A stretch of DNA of 64,000 bases from Rhizobium sp. FY34. GTDB lineage: Bacteria > Pseudomonadota > Alphaproteobacteria > Rhizobiales > Rhizobiaceae. The stretch lies in NCBI RefSeq assembly GCF_005222845.1, contig NZ_STFZ01000014.1, positions 1-64,000 of the forward strand, read 5' to 3'. The notes below the pieces were generated by a model, which worked only from the letters and a program-made list of their open reading frames with translations, was not told the DNA's origin and searched no databases. The translations under genes and the position numbers were made by a program. This document shows, piece after piece, positions 17,204-26,747 of the stretch (position 1 is the first letter of the stretch; each line of letters opens with the position of its first letter).

Positions 17204-18726
17204 GCGGCCTCCGGCTGAGAGGGCCCGGCAATCGCCAGCATGATATTGTCGGCCGTCAGCTGCGTGCCGGAAAGCTCGGCCACATGGTGGCGATCGGCAA
17301 GCACGATGACGCGGTGGGCAACAGCCGTCAGTTCCTCCAGCTCGGACGAGATAACGATCAGCGACATGCCCTCGGCGCAGAGGCGCTCGATCATCTTGAG
17401 GATTTCCGCATGCGCACCGATATCGATGCCACGGGTCGGCTCGTCGAGAATGAGCAGCCGCGGCTCGGTCGCCAGCCAGCGTGCCAGGATGGCTTTCTGC
17501 TGGTTGCCGCCCGAGAGGAACTTGATCGGTCGGTCCGGATCCGGAGGACGGATATCGAGCGAGCGGATGAAGTCTTGCGCCAGCGCTTTTTGCTGGCGCT
17601 GCGAGATCGGTCGTGCCCAGCCGGCGCGCGCCTGCATGGCAAGCGCGATGTTTTCAGCAACGGAGAAATCACCGATAATGCCGTCGGTCTTGCGTTCCTC
17701 CGGGCAGAAGCCGAACCCCTTGGCAATGGCGGCTTCCGGCGAGGTGATGGCGACGGTGCGCCCGTCAATCGTCGCCGTGCCGCTATCCGGGCGGTCGATC
17801 CCGAACAGAAGAAAAGCGGTTTCCGTGCGTCCCGACCCCAGAAGTCCGGCAATGCCGATCACTTCACCGGGACGGATGGCAAGATCAAAGGGTGCCACAC
17901 TGCCGCGCTTGCCATAGGCTTCAAAGCGGATCGGCGCTTCGTCTTGCAACTGCGCATGGGGTTCAAGGCTTGCATGCCGCTCTTCCACGGCCTGCAGTTC
18001 ACGCCCCAGCATCATGGAGATGAGTTCCATGCGCGGCAAGGCGTTCAGATTGCGTGTGCCGACCAGCCTTCCATTGCGCAGCACGCTGGCGCGATCGGCG
18101 ATCTCGTAAACCTGGTTGAGAAAATGCGTGATGATGACGATGCCAAGGCCATCCTGCTTCAGTCGCCGCAGCACCGAAAACAGCATGGCGACCTCGTGGC
18201 TGTCGAGACTTGCCGTCGGCTCATCGAGGATCAGCACCTTGCCGGACAGATCGACCGCGCGGGCAATGGCGATGATCTGGCGCACCGCCACCGAATAGCT
18301 GGACAGGAGCGCATCGACATCGATCTCGAGCCCGTAGCGCGACAGCAGCTGCCGCGACAGATCGCGCATGCGCCGCCGATCGATAAGGCCGAAACGTCGC
18401 GGCTGGCGGCCCAGATAGAGATTTTCCGCAACCGTCAGATTTTCCAGAAGATTGACCTCCTGATAGACCGTTCCGATGCCAAGCGCCTGCGCATCGGCCA
18501 CGTCTGCCGGACTGATCTCCTGTCCGTCCAGGCGAATGCTACCGCCATCGCGGCGATATACTCCGGTCAGGATCTTGACGAGGGTGGATTTGCCGGCGCC
18601 GTTTTCACCGAGCAGGGCATGGATCTCGCCTTGGTTGAGGGTGAAATCCACCCCATCCAGAGCCTTGATGCCCAGAAAGCTCTTGGCAATCGCCCGTGCT
18701 TCCAGGAGCGGCTTTTGGTTCGACAT
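17200..18726 (-). CDS. ytfR: Sugar ABC transporter ATP-binding protein (YtfR-like)
   Basis: 508 aa with two tandem nucleotide-binding domains, as in CUT2-class sugar importers. Domain 1 has Walker [10 protein letters not shown] (about 38-46) and Walker [10 protein letters not shown]. Domain 2 has a degenerate P-loop region (GLLGSGRTE), signature LSGGNQQK and Walker [11 protein letters not shown]. It lies 150 bp downstream of the binding-protein gene, with a strong hairpin between them, and overlaps ytfT by 4 bp. Confidence 0.93.
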   Translation of the reverse strand: MSNQKPLLEARAIAKSFLGIKALDGVDFTLNQGEIHALLGENGAGKSTLVKILTGVYRRDGGSIRLDGQEISPADVADAQALGIGTVYQEVNLLENLTVAENLYLGRQPRRFGLIDRRRMRDLSRQLLSRYGLEIDVDALLSSYSVAVRQIIAIARAVDLSGKVLILDEPTASLDSHEVAMLFSVLRRLKQDGLGIVIITHFLNQVYEIADRASVLRNGRLVGTRNLNALPRMELISMMLGRELQAVEERHASLEPHAQLQDEAPIRFEAYGKRGSVAPFDLAIRPGEVIGIAGLLGSGRTETAFLLFGIDRPDSGTATIDGRTVAITSPEAAIAKGFGFCPEERKTDGIIGDFSVAENIALAMQARAGWARPISQRQQKALAQDFIRSLDIRPPDPDRPIKFLSGGNQQKAILARWLATEPRLLILDEPTRGIDIGAHAEILKMIERLCAEGMSLIVISSELEELTAVAHRVIVLADRHHVAELSGTQLTADNIMLAIAGPSQPEAA

Positions 18727-18844
18727 GGGCTACTTCCGAAATGACTGGACTGGATACAGGTCGGGTGCGTGCGCGAATGGATCGCGCCATAACACCGGAT
18801 AAGACAAGGCCGTCACTTGCGGGGCGGCCCTGTCTCAATCAAAG

Positions 18845-18864
18845 GGCGCCGGCAAGCCGGCGCC
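18845..18864 (-). terminator. Intercistronic hairpin after the ytfQ-like gene
   Basis: GGCGCCGGC and GCCGGCGCC form a perfect 9-bp inverted repeat separated by AA, 13 bp past the binding-protein stop and 119 bp before the ytfR start. On the minus strand it is followed by CTTTGATT, only a weak T-tract. It probably stabilises the upstream mRNA or causes partial termination so that binding protein exceeds membrane components. Confidence 0.6.
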
Positions 18865-18876
18865 GCCATGCATCGA

Positions 18877-19836
18877 TCAGTAGCCGAGACCCTTCTTCGC
18901 CTCGTAGACCTTCATCGGGTCATCCTTGGCGGTGTAGAGCTTGGATTCGGTCTGGATCCACTTCGGCGGTTCCTTCTTGTCCTTCAGATAGGCAGCAAGA
19001 ACTTCGAAGGCGGGGCCGGCCATGTTCGGCGTCAGTTCCACGGTGGCATTGGCTTCACCGGCGGCCATGGCTTTGAAGATGTCCGGAACGGCATCGATGG
19101 AAACCACCTTGATGTCGGAGCCGGGCTTCAGGCCCGCTTCCTTGATCGCTTGGATGGCGCCGACGGCCATATCGTCATTATGGGCATAAACGGCGCAGAT
19201 ATCCTTGCCACCACCTTCGGCCTTGATGAAGCTTTCCATCACTTCCTTGCCCTTGGTGCGGGTAAAGTCACCCGTCTGCGAGCGCACGATCTTGATGTTG
19301 GTCGTCTTGGCGATTGCCTCTTCGAAACCCTTCTTGCGGTTGATGGCGGGCGAAGAGCCGGTCGTGCCCTGCAATTCCACAACCTTGCAGGTCTTGGCAC
19401 CGACATCCTTTACCAGCCATTCGCCGGCCACCCGGCCCTCATGCACCTGGTCGGACGTCACGGCCGTCAGATAGAGACTGTCGGGCGCATCGATCTGCCT
19501 GTCGAGCAGAATGACCGGGATCTTTTCCTCCTTGGCTTCCTTCAGAACGGCATCCCAGCCGGTTGCGACAACCGGAGCGATCAGGATCGCATCGACGCCC
19601 TGCGCGATGAAGCCACGAACCGCCTTGATCTGGTTTTCCTGCTTCTGCTGGGCATCGGCGAATTTCAGCGCGATGCCACGCTTTTCTGCCTCCTGCTTGG
19701 TCACGGTGGTTTCTGCCGCGCGCCAACCGGATTCTGATCCGATCTGCGAGAAGCCCACAGTCATCGACTGTGCCGAAACGCTGGATGCCAAGGCAAGGGT
19801 AAGGGCGGCCGTCAGGGCCGCAAGTGCTTGTCTCAT
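18877..19836 (-). CDS. ytfQ: Galactofuranose-binding periplasmic protein (YtfQ-like)
   Basis: 319 aa with a signal peptide ending near residue 22 (SSVSAQ). The mature part begins MTVGFSQIGSESGWRAAET and carries QKQENQIKAVR, APVVATGWD, VELQGTTG, SGDFTR-like and VYAHNDDM segments, which match E. coli YtfQ closely along its length. YtfQ binds galactofuranose (and related galactose/arabinose forms) for the YtfRT-YjfF importer. First gene of the minus-strand operon ytfQ-ytfR-ytfT-yjfF-gntR. The exact sugar in this organism is inferred. Confidence 0.92.
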   Translation of the reverse strand: MRQALAALTAALTLALASSVSAQSMTVGFSQIGSESGWRAAETTVTKQEAEKRGIALKFADAQQKQENQIKAVRGFIAQGVDAILIAPVVATGWDAVLKEAKEEKIPVILLDRQIDAPDSLYLTAVTSDQVHEGRVAGEWLVKDVGAKTCKVVELQGTTGSSPAINRKKGFEEAIAKTTNIKIVRSQTGDFTRTKGKEVMESFIKAEGGGKDICAVYAHNDDMAVGAIQAIKEAGLKPGSDIKVVSIDAVPDIFKAMAAGEANATVELTPNMAGPAFEVLAAYLKDKKEPPKWIQTESKLYTAKDDPMKVYEAKKGLGY

Positions 19837-20155
19837 CTTAATCCTCCCAGAGATGAAGTCAGCTACGAACAGGGGAAACTGATCATATAATATTACTTTT
19901 GAAAAGTCGAAAATTGAACACTCTTCAACAAAATGTGAGACGACCTTGAGTTAAATCGTTGCAATTGGAGGTCGTCGCCTAAAATTGCTGCACTGCACGC
20001 CAATTGCGCAGCGCGAAGAATTGGTGAGAGGCTGCTTGACAACAGGGCTTCTGCCCCAATAGTCATATTTATATCAAGGCCGCGTCGGGCGACGCGGGAG
20101 GAGGGCAGGCCTGCTGACTTGAAGGACCTGCCGCACGCGGACAATGGATTGTATA
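19837..20155. promoter_or_regulatory. Divergent promoter region between ytfQ and gguC operons
   Basis: 319 bp serving two divergent sugar operons. On the minus (ytfQ) side an AT-rich stretch at about 19883-19907 (TATAATATTAC) probably holds the -10 region and contains a perfect palindrome ACTTTT-G-AAAAGT (19895-19907), a candidate operator for the GntR protein encoded in the operon. On the plus (gguC) side a TTGACA lies at 20036-20041, but the -10 is weak (TAGTCA, 20060-20065), and GGGC/GCCC (20045-20048/20053-20056) forms a small hairpin between them. No LysR-type gbpR gene is adjacent. Confidence 0.45.
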
Positions 20156-21145
20156 ATGCTGAGACTTCTGCAGGTTGCCGTAGGTGGACAGGTGCGCGTC
20201 GTTGCCTGGGATGGCGAGGGCGAAGCACGGGTAATCGAGGGCGTGTCCTCGACCTATGAACTGGCCGAAAAGGCGATTGCAGCCGGCAAGAGCTTTGCGG
20301 ACTATATCGCAGGCCTCGACAAGGGTGCCATTGTCGATCTCGATCAGGCAGCCAGCGAAGGCCGTCTCGGCATTCCCGTCACGCATGCCGATCCTGCTCA
20401 TTATATTGTCGCTGGCACGGGGCTCACCCATCTCGGTTCCGCCGATGGTCGCGACAAGATGCATAAGGCGGCGCAATCTGCCGAAAAGCCGACCGATTCC
20501 ATGCGCATGTTCCAAATGGGCGTTGAAGGCGGCAAGCCGAAAGCCGGTGAAGTCGGCGTACAGCCGGAATGGTTCTACAAGGGCGATGGTTCGCAGTTGC
20601 GTGCCACCGGCGAAGATCTCGTATCGCCATCTTTTGCGCTGGATGGCGGTGAAGAGCCGGAACTGGCGGCCATTTATCTCATCGGGCCGGACGGCTCGCC
20701 CTATCGCCTCGGTTTCTGCCTTGCCAACGAGTTTTCCGACCATGTGACGGAAAAGGGCAATTATCTTTGGCTTGCTCATTCCAAGCTGCGCCAGGCCTCG
20801 CTTGGACCGGAACTGATCGTCGGCGATCTGCCGGATCATGTGGAAGGCACGTCGCGCATTCGCCGCGGTGAAGAGGTCATCTTCGAAAAGCCCTTCCTGT
20901 CGGGCGAAGCCAATATGTCCCACAGTTTTGCCAATCTTGAGCATCACAACTTCAAGTATGATCTTTTCCGTCGTCCCGGCGATCTGCATGTGCATTTCTT
21001 CGGCACGGCGACGCTCTCCTTCTCCGAGGGCGTGAAGACCGAGGTGGGTGACCAGTTCGAGATTTCGGCTGCACCTTTCCGGTTGACACTTGTCAACACA
21101 TTGGCAGTGGCACCTGAGTCGCCGCTCTCCATTTTCAAACTGTAA
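20156..21145 (+). CDS. gguC: GguC/AraD1-family protein (fumarylacetoacetate-hydrolase fold)
   Basis: 329 aa from the ATG at 20156 (MLRLLQV); an ATG at 20144 adds four residues. It resembles GguC of Agrobacterium, often annotated AraD1, a member of the FAH superfamily. Conserved segments include GLTHLGSADGRDKMH, PEWFYKGDG, GPDGSPYRLGF and LEHHNFKYDLFRRPGDLHVHFFGT. The role is unproven; association with aldonate dehydratases suggests action on 2-keto-3-deoxy sugar acids. In A. tumefaciens gguC follows gguAB; here it heads the operon and is separated from chvE by two catabolic genes. Confidence 0.82.
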   Translation: MLRLLQVAVGGQVRVVAWDGEGEARVIEGVSSTYELAEKAIAAGKSFADYIAGLDKGAIVDLDQAASEGRLGIPVTHADPAHYIVAGTGLTHLGSADGRDKMHKAAQSAEKPTDSMRMFQMGVEGGKPKAGEVGVQPEWFYKGDGSQLRATGEDLVSPSFALDGGEEPELAAIYLIGPDGSPYRLGFCLANEFSDHVTEKGNYLWLAHSKLRQASLGPELIVGDLPDHVEGTSRIRRGEEVIFEKPFLSGEANMSHSFANLEHHNFKYDLFRRPGDLHVHFFGTATLSFSEGVKTEVGDQFEISAAPFRLTLVNTLAVAPESPLSIFKL

Positions 21146-21168
21146 GTCGTAAATTGTAAGGTAGTCTC

Positions 21169-22095
21169 ATGCAGCCCATCCGTCTTGCCATTGTCGGCCT
21201 CGGCAAGATTGCCCGTGATCAGCATCTCGGGGCGATCGAGGCCACCGATGGCGTGGATCTGGTCGCCGTCGCCAGCCGCAATGCCAAGCTGGAGAATGTG
21301 CACTGTTTCGCCGACATCGACGCGCTTCTGGCCGCCGATGTCGAAATCGATGCCGTGTCGCTCTGCACGCCGCCGCAGGGCCGTTTCGAGCAGGCGCGTG
21401 CAGCCCTTCTCGCCGGCAAGCATGTAATGCTGGAAAAGCCGCCGGGCGCCACGATTGCCGAAGTCTTTGCGCTGGATGAATTGGCCAAGAGGCAGGGCGT
21501 GACGCTCTATGCCACTTGGCATTCGCGCGAGGCCGCTGCTGTCGAGCCGGCCCGTGCGCTGCTCTGCGAGCGCCATATCCGCTCCGTGCATGTGGAGTGG
21601 AAGGAAGACGTGCGCCACTGGCATCCCGGCCAGGACTGGATCTGGGAACCGGGTGGTCTCGGCGTCTTTGATCCGGGCATCAATGCTTTGTCCATCGTCA
21701 CCCGCATCATGCCGGAGTCATTCCATCTTGTCTCCTCCGATCTGTCCTTCCCGGAAAACCGGGCCGCTCCGATTGCCGCAGACCTTTCCTTCCGCACGGC
21801 CAGTGGCTTGTCGATCACGGCTGCGCTCGACTGGCGTCAGACAGGCCCGCAGACCTGGGATATCAGGGTGGAAACCGAGGAAGGTCCTGTCGTTCTGACG
21901 CATGGCGGCAGCCGCCTTTTCGTTGACGGCGCAGCGCAAATCGTCGAGGAAGATCGCGAATACCGCAATCTCTACCGTCATTTCGTTCACCTGGTTGTGC
22001 AGCGGCAATCGGATACGGATTTCTCTCCGCTGGTGCATGTGGCCGATGCCTTCATGCTGGGGCGCCGCCGTGTGGTCGATGCCTTCAAGGACTGA
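21169..22095 (+). CDS. L-arabinose/D-galactose 1-dehydrogenase (Gfo/Idh/MocA family)
   Basis: 308 aa. N-terminal Rossmann motif IVGLGKIARDQH, catalytic-lysine segment MLEKPPGAT, and the long match KEDVRHWHPGQDWIWEPGG plus GVFDPGINALSIVTRI shared with Azospirillum L-arabinose 1-dehydrogenase and bacterial D-galactose dehydrogenase. It should oxidise the sugar at C1 with NAD(P)+ to the lactone, the first step of the non-phosphorylative pathway. It lies 23 bp after gguC and 39 bp before the dehydratase gene. No lactonase gene is visible. Confidence 0.87.
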   Translation: MQPIRLAIVGLGKIARDQHLGAIEATDGVDLVAVASRNAKLENVHCFADIDALLAADVEIDAVSLCTPPQGRFEQARAALLAGKHVMLEKPPGATIAEVFALDELAKRQGVTLYATWHSREAAAVEPARALLCERHIRSVHVEWKEDVRHWHPGQDWIWEPGGLGVFDPGINALSIVTRIMPESFHLVSSDLSFPENRAAPIAADLSFRTASGLSITAALDWRQTGPQTWDIRVETEEGPVVLTHGGSRLFVDGAAQIVEEDREYRNLYRHFVHLVVQRQSDTDFSPLVHVADAFMLGRRRVVDAFKD

Positions 22096-22134
22096 TCAGC
22101 CGGACCAAATTTACTCACGCAGAAGAAGACGATC

Positions 22135-23967
22135 ATGAGCAATTCGGACAACCAGATTTCCACCGCCATCGCAAAGGCCGGCGAAGCCCGCAAGCTGCGC
22201 TCGCGTGCCTGGTTCGACAATCCGGACAATGCGGACATGACGGCGCTCTATCTTGAGCGCTACATGAATTTCGGCCTCAGCCAGGCGGAACTGCAGTCCG
22301 ATCGTCCGATCATCGGCATCGCGCAGACGGGTTCGGACCTGTCGCCGTGCAACCGCCACCATCTGGAACTGGCCAATCGCCTGCGCGAAGGCATTCGCGA
22401 AGCCGGCGGCATTGCCATCGAGTTTCCGGTGCATCCGATCCAGGAAACCGGCAAGCGCCCGACGGCCGGCCTTGACCGTAACCTTGCCTATCTCGGCCTC
22501 GTGGAAGTGCTTTACGGCTATCCGCTGGATGGCGTGGTTCTGACCATCGGTTGCGATAAGACCACGCCGGCCTGTCTGATGGCAGCGGCCACCGTCAATA
22601 TTCCGGCCATTGCTCTGTCGGTCGGACCGATGCTGAACGGCTGGTTCCGCGGCGAGCGCACCGGTTCGGGCACCATCGTCTGGAAGGCCCGCGAACTGCT
22701 GGCCAAGGGCGAAATCGACTATGCCGGCTTTGTGAAGCTTGTTGCCTCGTCGGCGCCCTCCACCGGCTATTGCAACACGATGGGCACGGCGACCACGATG
22801 AATTCGCTGGCCGAAGCGCTGGGCATGCAGCTGCCGGGCTCTGCCGCCATCCCGGCGCCTTATCGTGACCGCCAGGAAATCTCCTATCTGACGGGCCTTC
22901 GCATCGTCGACATGGTCAAGGAAGACCTCAAGCCTTCCGATATCATGACCAAGGAAGCCTTCATCAACGCCATCCGGGTGAATTCCGCGATCGGCGGCTC
23001 CACCAATGCGCCGATCCACTTGAACGGGCTTGCGCGTCATCTGGGCCTGGAGCTGACGGTGGATGACTGGCAGACTTATGGCGAGGAGATACCGTTGCTG
23101 GTCAATCTCCAGCCGGCCGGCGAATATCTCGGCGAAGACTATTACCATGCTGGTGGCGTGCCGGCAGTCGTCAACCAGCTGATGACCAAGGGCCTCATAC
23201 ACGAGGACGCCATCACCGTGAACGGCAAGACCATCGGTGAGAATTGCCGTGGTGCGATCATCGAAGATGAAAAGGTCATTCGTCCCTATGACCAGCCTCT
23301 GAAGGAACGTGCCGGCTTCCGCGTTCTGCGCGGCAATCTGTTCTCGTCCGCCATCATGAAGACGAGCGTGATCTCCAAGGAGTTCCGCGACCGTTACCTG
23401 TCGAACCCGAACGATCCGGAAGCCTTCGAAGGCCGTGCCGTCGTGTTTGATGGTCCGGAGGATTATCACCACCGCATCGATGATCCGTCGCTGGAAATCG
23501 ACGAGAACACGGTTCTCTTCATGCGTGGCGCTGGCCCCATCGGTTATCCTGGGGCGGCCGAAGTCGTCAACATGCGCGCGCCGACCTACCTGCTCAACCG
23601 GGGCGTCACCTCGCTTCCCTGCATTGGCGACGGTCGTCAGTCCGGTACGTCCGGCAGCCCGTCCATCCTCAATGCCTCGCCGGAAGCTGCGGCCGGCGGC
23701 GGTCTCGCCATTCTGCAGACCGGCGACCGCGTGCGCATCGATGTGGGTCTCGGCAAGGCCAATATCCTGATTTCCGATGAGGAAGTGGTATCCCGTTACG
23801 CAGCCCTTGAAGCGGCTGGCGGTTACAAGTATCCAAAGCACCAGACGCCCTGGCAGGAGATCCAGAGGGGCATCGTGGGGCAGATGGAATCCGGTGCGGT
23901 TCTTGAACCGGCCGTAAAATATCAGCGGATCGCGCAGACGGAAGGCATTCCGCGCGACAACCACTGA
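22135..23967 (+). CDS. IlvD/Edd-family sugar-acid dehydratase (arabonate/xylonate type)
   Basis: 610 aa. The three cluster cysteines of the [2Fe-2S] IlvD/Edd dehydratases are Cys72 (SDLSPCN), Cys140 (IGCDKTTP) and Cys213 (GYCNTMGTA). The sequence resembles Caulobacter D-xylonate dehydratase and rhizobial L-arabonate dehydratase more than dihydroxy-acid dehydratase; features include [20 protein letters not shown] and [16 protein letters not shown]. It should turn the aldonate into 2-keto-3-deoxyaldonate. Given the upstream dehydrogenase, L-arabonate, D-galactonate or D-fuconate are the likely substrates; sequence alone does not decide. Confidence 0.88.
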   Translation: MSNSDNQISTAIAKAGEARKLRSRAWFDNPDNADMTALYLERYMNFGLSQAELQSDRPIIGIAQTGSDLSPCNRHHLELANRLREGIREAGGIAIEFPVHPIQETGKRPTAGLDRNLAYLGLVEVLYGYPLDGVVLTIGCDKTTPACLMAAATVNIPAIALSVGPMLNGWFRGERTGSGTIVWKARELLAKGEIDYAGFVKLVASSAPSTGYCNTMGTATTMNSLAEALGMQLPGSAAIPAPYRDRQEISYLTGLRIVDMVKEDLKPSDIMTKEAFINAIRVNSAIGGSTNAPIHLNGLARHLGLELTVDDWQTYGEEIPLLVNLQPAGEYLGEDYYHAGGVPAVVNQLMTKGLIHEDAITVNGKTIGENCRGAIIEDEKVIRPYDQPLKERAGFRVLRGNLFSSAIMKTSVISKEFRDRYLSNPNDPEAFEGRAVVFDGPEDYHHRIDDPSLEIDENTVLFMRGAGPIGYPGAAEVVNMRAPTYLLNRGVTSLPCIGDGRQSGTSGSPSILNASPEAAAGGGLAILQTGDRVRIDVGLGKANILISDEEVVSRYAALEAAGGYKYPKHQTPWQEIQRGIVGQMESGAVLEPAVKYQRIAQTEGIPRDNH

Positions 23968-24054
23968 CGAGGACTTGTGGCAGGGGCAGGGTGCCCCTTC
24001 CGCTACTGTTGGCGGGCTCGATGTGAGCCACGTCTCTTTTGGAGGAGAGCGGAT

Positions 24055-25119
24055 ATGAAACTGATGAAATATCTGACCACGGCTGCGATGTTCGCCGCCA
24101 TGGCAATGGCTGCGCCGGCTGGCGCTGCCGATAAGGGTCTCGTTGGCGTTGCCATGCCGACCAAGTCCTCGGCGCGCTGGATCGCTGACGGCGACAACAT
24201 GGTCAAGGTTCTGAAAGAGCGCGGTTATGCCGTTGATCTTCAGTACGCAGAAGACGACGTTCCTAACCAGCTCGCCCAGATCGAGAACATGGTCACCAAG
24301 GGTGCCAAGGTTCTCGTGATTGCATCGATCGATGGCACGACGCTGTCGGACGTGCTGCAGCAGGCTGCCGACCAGAAGATCAAGGTCATCGCTTATGACC
24401 GCCTGATCCGCGATACGCCGAATGTCGATTACTACGCAACCTTCGACAACTTCCAGGTTGGCGTTCTGCAGGCAACCACGCTGGTCAAGGCGCTGAAGGC
24501 TGATACTGAAAAGGGTCCGTTCTACATCGAACTCTTCGGCGGCTCGCCGGACGACAACAACGCCTTCTTCTTCTACAACGGCGCCATGAGCGTTCTGCAG
24601 CCGCTGATCGACAAGGGCACGCTGAAGGTCGGTTCCGGCCAGGTCGGCATGGACAAGGTTTCCACGCTGCGTTGGGACGGTGCTACCGCCCAGGCCCGTA
24701 TGGACGCCATCCTGTCGGCTTTCTATTCCGACAAGAAGCTGAACGCTGTTCTGTCGCCCTATGACGGCATCTCGATCGGTATCCTGTCGTCGCTGAAGGG
24801 CGTTGGCTATGGCAGCGGTGGTCAGGCCATGCCGTTCGTTTCCGGCCAGGACGCTGAAGTACCGTCCGTCAAGTCGATCATCGCTGGCGAACAGTATTCC
24901 ACGATCTTCAAGGACACTCGCGAACTTGCCAAGGTCACCGTCGACATGGTTGACGCTGCCATGAGCGGCAAGGAGCCGGTGGTCAACGACACCAAGACCT
25001 ATGACAACGGCAAGAAGGTCGTTCCGTCCTACCTGTTGAAGCCTGTGGCTGTCGACAAGTCGAACTGGAAAGACATCCTGGTCGGTAGCGGTTACTACAC
25101 CGAAGCCCAGGTCAAGTAA
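24055..25119 (+). CDS. chvE: ChvE, periplasmic sugar-binding protein
   Basis: 354 aa from the ATG at 24055, which has GGAGGAGA at 24041-24048. Signal peptide about 1-24 (ending APAGAA). The mature protein shares long identities with Agrobacterium ChvE ([76 protein letters not shown]). ChvE binds aldoses such as galactose, glucose, arabinose and xylose, delivers them to GguAB, and in Agrobacterium also signals to chemotaxis and the VirA kinase. No vir genes are in the window. It lies 87 bp after the dehydratase gene. Confidence 0.95.
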   Translation: MKLMKYLTTAAMFAAMAMAAPAGAADKGLVGVAMPTKSSARWIADGDNMVKVLKERGYAVDLQYAEDDVPNQLAQIENMVTKGAKVLVIASIDGTTLSDVLQQAADQKIKVIAYDRLIRDTPNVDYYATFDNFQVGVLQATTLVKALKADTEKGPFYIELFGGSPDDNNAFFFYNGAMSVLQPLIDKGTLKVGSGQVGMDKVSTLRWDGATAQARMDAILSAFYSDKKLNAVLSPYDGISIGILSSLKGVGYGSGGQAMPFVSGQDAEVPSVKSIIAGEQYSTIFKDTRELAKVTVDMVDAAMSGKEPVVNDTKTYDNGKKVVPSYLLKPVAVDKSNWKDILVGSGYYTEAQVK

Positions 25120-25127
25120 GGATCGCC

Positions 25128-25158
25128 AGTGCGGCGGCAACCCTGTCGCCGCACTTTT
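25128..25158 (+). terminator. Intercistronic hairpin with T-tract between chvE and gguA
   Basis: AGTGCGGCG (25128-25136) pairs perfectly with CGCCGCACT (25147-25155) across a 10-nt loop, followed by TTTT up to 25158. This is an intrinsic-terminator-like structure 8 bp after the chvE stop and 23 bp before the gguA start. Partial read-through would give more binding protein than ATPase and permease. Confidence 0.75.
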
Positions 25159-25181
25159 CTGTCCCCATCGGAGATGATGGC

Positions 25182-26747
25182 ATGCTCGCTCCCGTCACTG
25201 CGGCCGAACGACCCCCGATCCTGGAAATGCGCCGCATTTCCAAATCCTTCGGTGCGGTAAAGGCTCTGTCAGAGGTCAGTTTTACTGTGCGCGAAGGAGA
25301 AATCCACGCGCTCGTCGGCGAAAATGGCGCCGGCAAATCGACCCTGATGAAGGTGCTGTCCGGCGTTTATCCGCACGGCTCCTACGAAGGTTCCATCCTC
25401 TTTGAAGGTGAGGAGCGGCACTTCCGCAATATCAATGAGACCGAAGCTCTCGGGATCATCATCATTCACCAGGAATTGGCGCTGATCCCGCTGATGTCGA
25501 TTGCCGAGAACATCTTTCTCGCCAATGCGCCAACGCGTTTCGGCATCATCGATCGCAGTACCGTGCATGAGCGCACCAAGGCGCTTCTGGCCAAGGTTGG
25601 TCTTGCCCGCGAGGCGCCCGATACGCTGGTCACCAATCTTGGCGTCGGCAAGCAGCAGCTGGTGGAAATCGCCAAGGCGCTGTCGAAGGACGTGCGCCTG
25701 CTGATCCTCGACGAGCCGACCGCCTCGCTCAACGAGACGGATAGTGCCGCACTGCTGGAGCTTCTGAAGGAATTCCGCAACCAGGGCATTACCTCGATCC
25801 TGATCAGCCACAAGCTGAATGAGATCTCCGAGGTTGCCGATCAGATTACCGTTCTGCGCGATGGCCGCGCCGTCGATACGATGGATTGCAATGCCGGCCC
25901 GATTGCCGAAGACGAAATCATCCGCAAGATGGTCGATCGCGATCTGGAAAGCCGTTACCCGAAGCGCACGCCAAAGATCGGCGAGGTGATCTTCGAGGTC
26001 AAGAACTGGTCTGTCTATCATCCGCAGCATGCCGAGCGGCAGGTGGTGAAGAATGTCGGTATTCAGGTGCGCGCCGGCGAAGTCGTCGGCATTTCCGGCC
26101 TGATGGGTGCTGGACGCACCGAATTTGCCATGAGCGTTTTCGGGCGGTCCTGGGGCCGCAACATCACCGGTTCCGTGCGTATGCATGGCAAGGAGGTCGA
26201 TGTATCGACTGTCATCCGCGCAATCGATGCGGGACTGGCCTATGTCACGGAAGACCGCAAGCATCTGGGCCTCATTCTGGCGGAGGATATCCGCAAGAAC
26301 ATCTCGCTTGCCAATCTGGTCGGCGTGTCCAGGCGCGGTGTCATCGATGACATTACCGAGATGAAGGTGGCGCAGGAATTCCGTGCCCGCATGCGCATCC
26401 GCAGCCATAATGTCTATCAGGAAACCGGCAAGCTTTCCGGCGGTAACCAGCAAAAGGTCGTGCTGTCGAAATGGCTGTTCACCGATCCGGATCTGCTGAT
26501 CCTCGACGAGCCGACGCGCGGCATCGATGTCGGCGCCAAGTATGAAATCTATTCCATCATCAACGAACTCGCGGACGCTGGAAAAGCGGTCGTGGTGATC
26601 TCCTCTGAAATGCCCGAGCTGATCGGTATCTGCGATCGCATCATGGTTATGCATGAGGGCGAATTCGTCGGCGAAGTGGCCGGCGAAGGCGCCACCCAGG
26701 AGAACATCATGCGCGCCATCATGCGCCGCAAGGGGAGAGAAGAATGA
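25182..26747 (+). CDS. gguA: GguA, multiple-sugar ABC transporter ATP-binding protein
   Basis: 521 aa with two ATPase domains. Domain 1: Walker [10 protein letters not shown] (about 47-55), an [11 protein letters not shown]-loop region, Walker [11 protein letters not shown]. Domain 2: GLMGAGRTE, signature LSGGNQQK, Walker [11 protein letters not shown]. Start chosen at 25182 with GGAG at 25170-25173. Strong resemblance to Agrobacterium GguA. It powers the ChvE-dependent importer and overlaps gguB by 4 bp. Confidence 0.95.
   Translation: MLAPVTAAERPPILEMRRISKSFGAVKALSEVSFTVREGEIHALVGENGAGKSTLMKVLSGVYPHGSYEGSILFEGEERHFRNINETEALGIIIIHQELALIPLMSIAENIFLANAPTRFGIIDRSTVHERTKALLAKVGLAREAPDTLVTNLGVGKQQLVEIAKALSKDVRLLILDEPTASLNETDSAALLELLKEFRNQGITSILISHKLNEISEVADQITVLRDGRAVDTMDCNAGPIAEDEIIRKMVDRDLESRYPKRTPKIGEVIFEVKNWSVYHPQHAERQVVKNVGIQVRAGEVVGISGLMGAGRTEFAMSVFGRSWGRNITGSVRMHGKEVDVSTVIRAIDAGLAYVTEDRKHLGLILAEDIRKNISLANLVGVSRRGVIDDITEMKVAQEFRARMRIRSHNVYQETGKLSGGNQQKVVLSKWLFTDPDLLILDEPTRGIDVGAKYEIYSIINELADAGKAVVVISSEMPELIGICDRIMVMHEGEFVGEVAGEGATQENIMRAIMRRKGREE

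Noticed and set aside
17284..18744. Long plus-strand open frame opposite ytfR
   Set aside because: Antisense to a two-domain ABC ATPase with intact motifs; no family match of its own.
22111..25140. Very long open frame on the minus strand (about 1009 codons) opposite the dehydratase and chvE genes
   Set aside because: It is a shadow of GC-rich, codon-biased plus-strand genes with clear families; its product has no recognisable motif and it lacks a ribosome-binding site.
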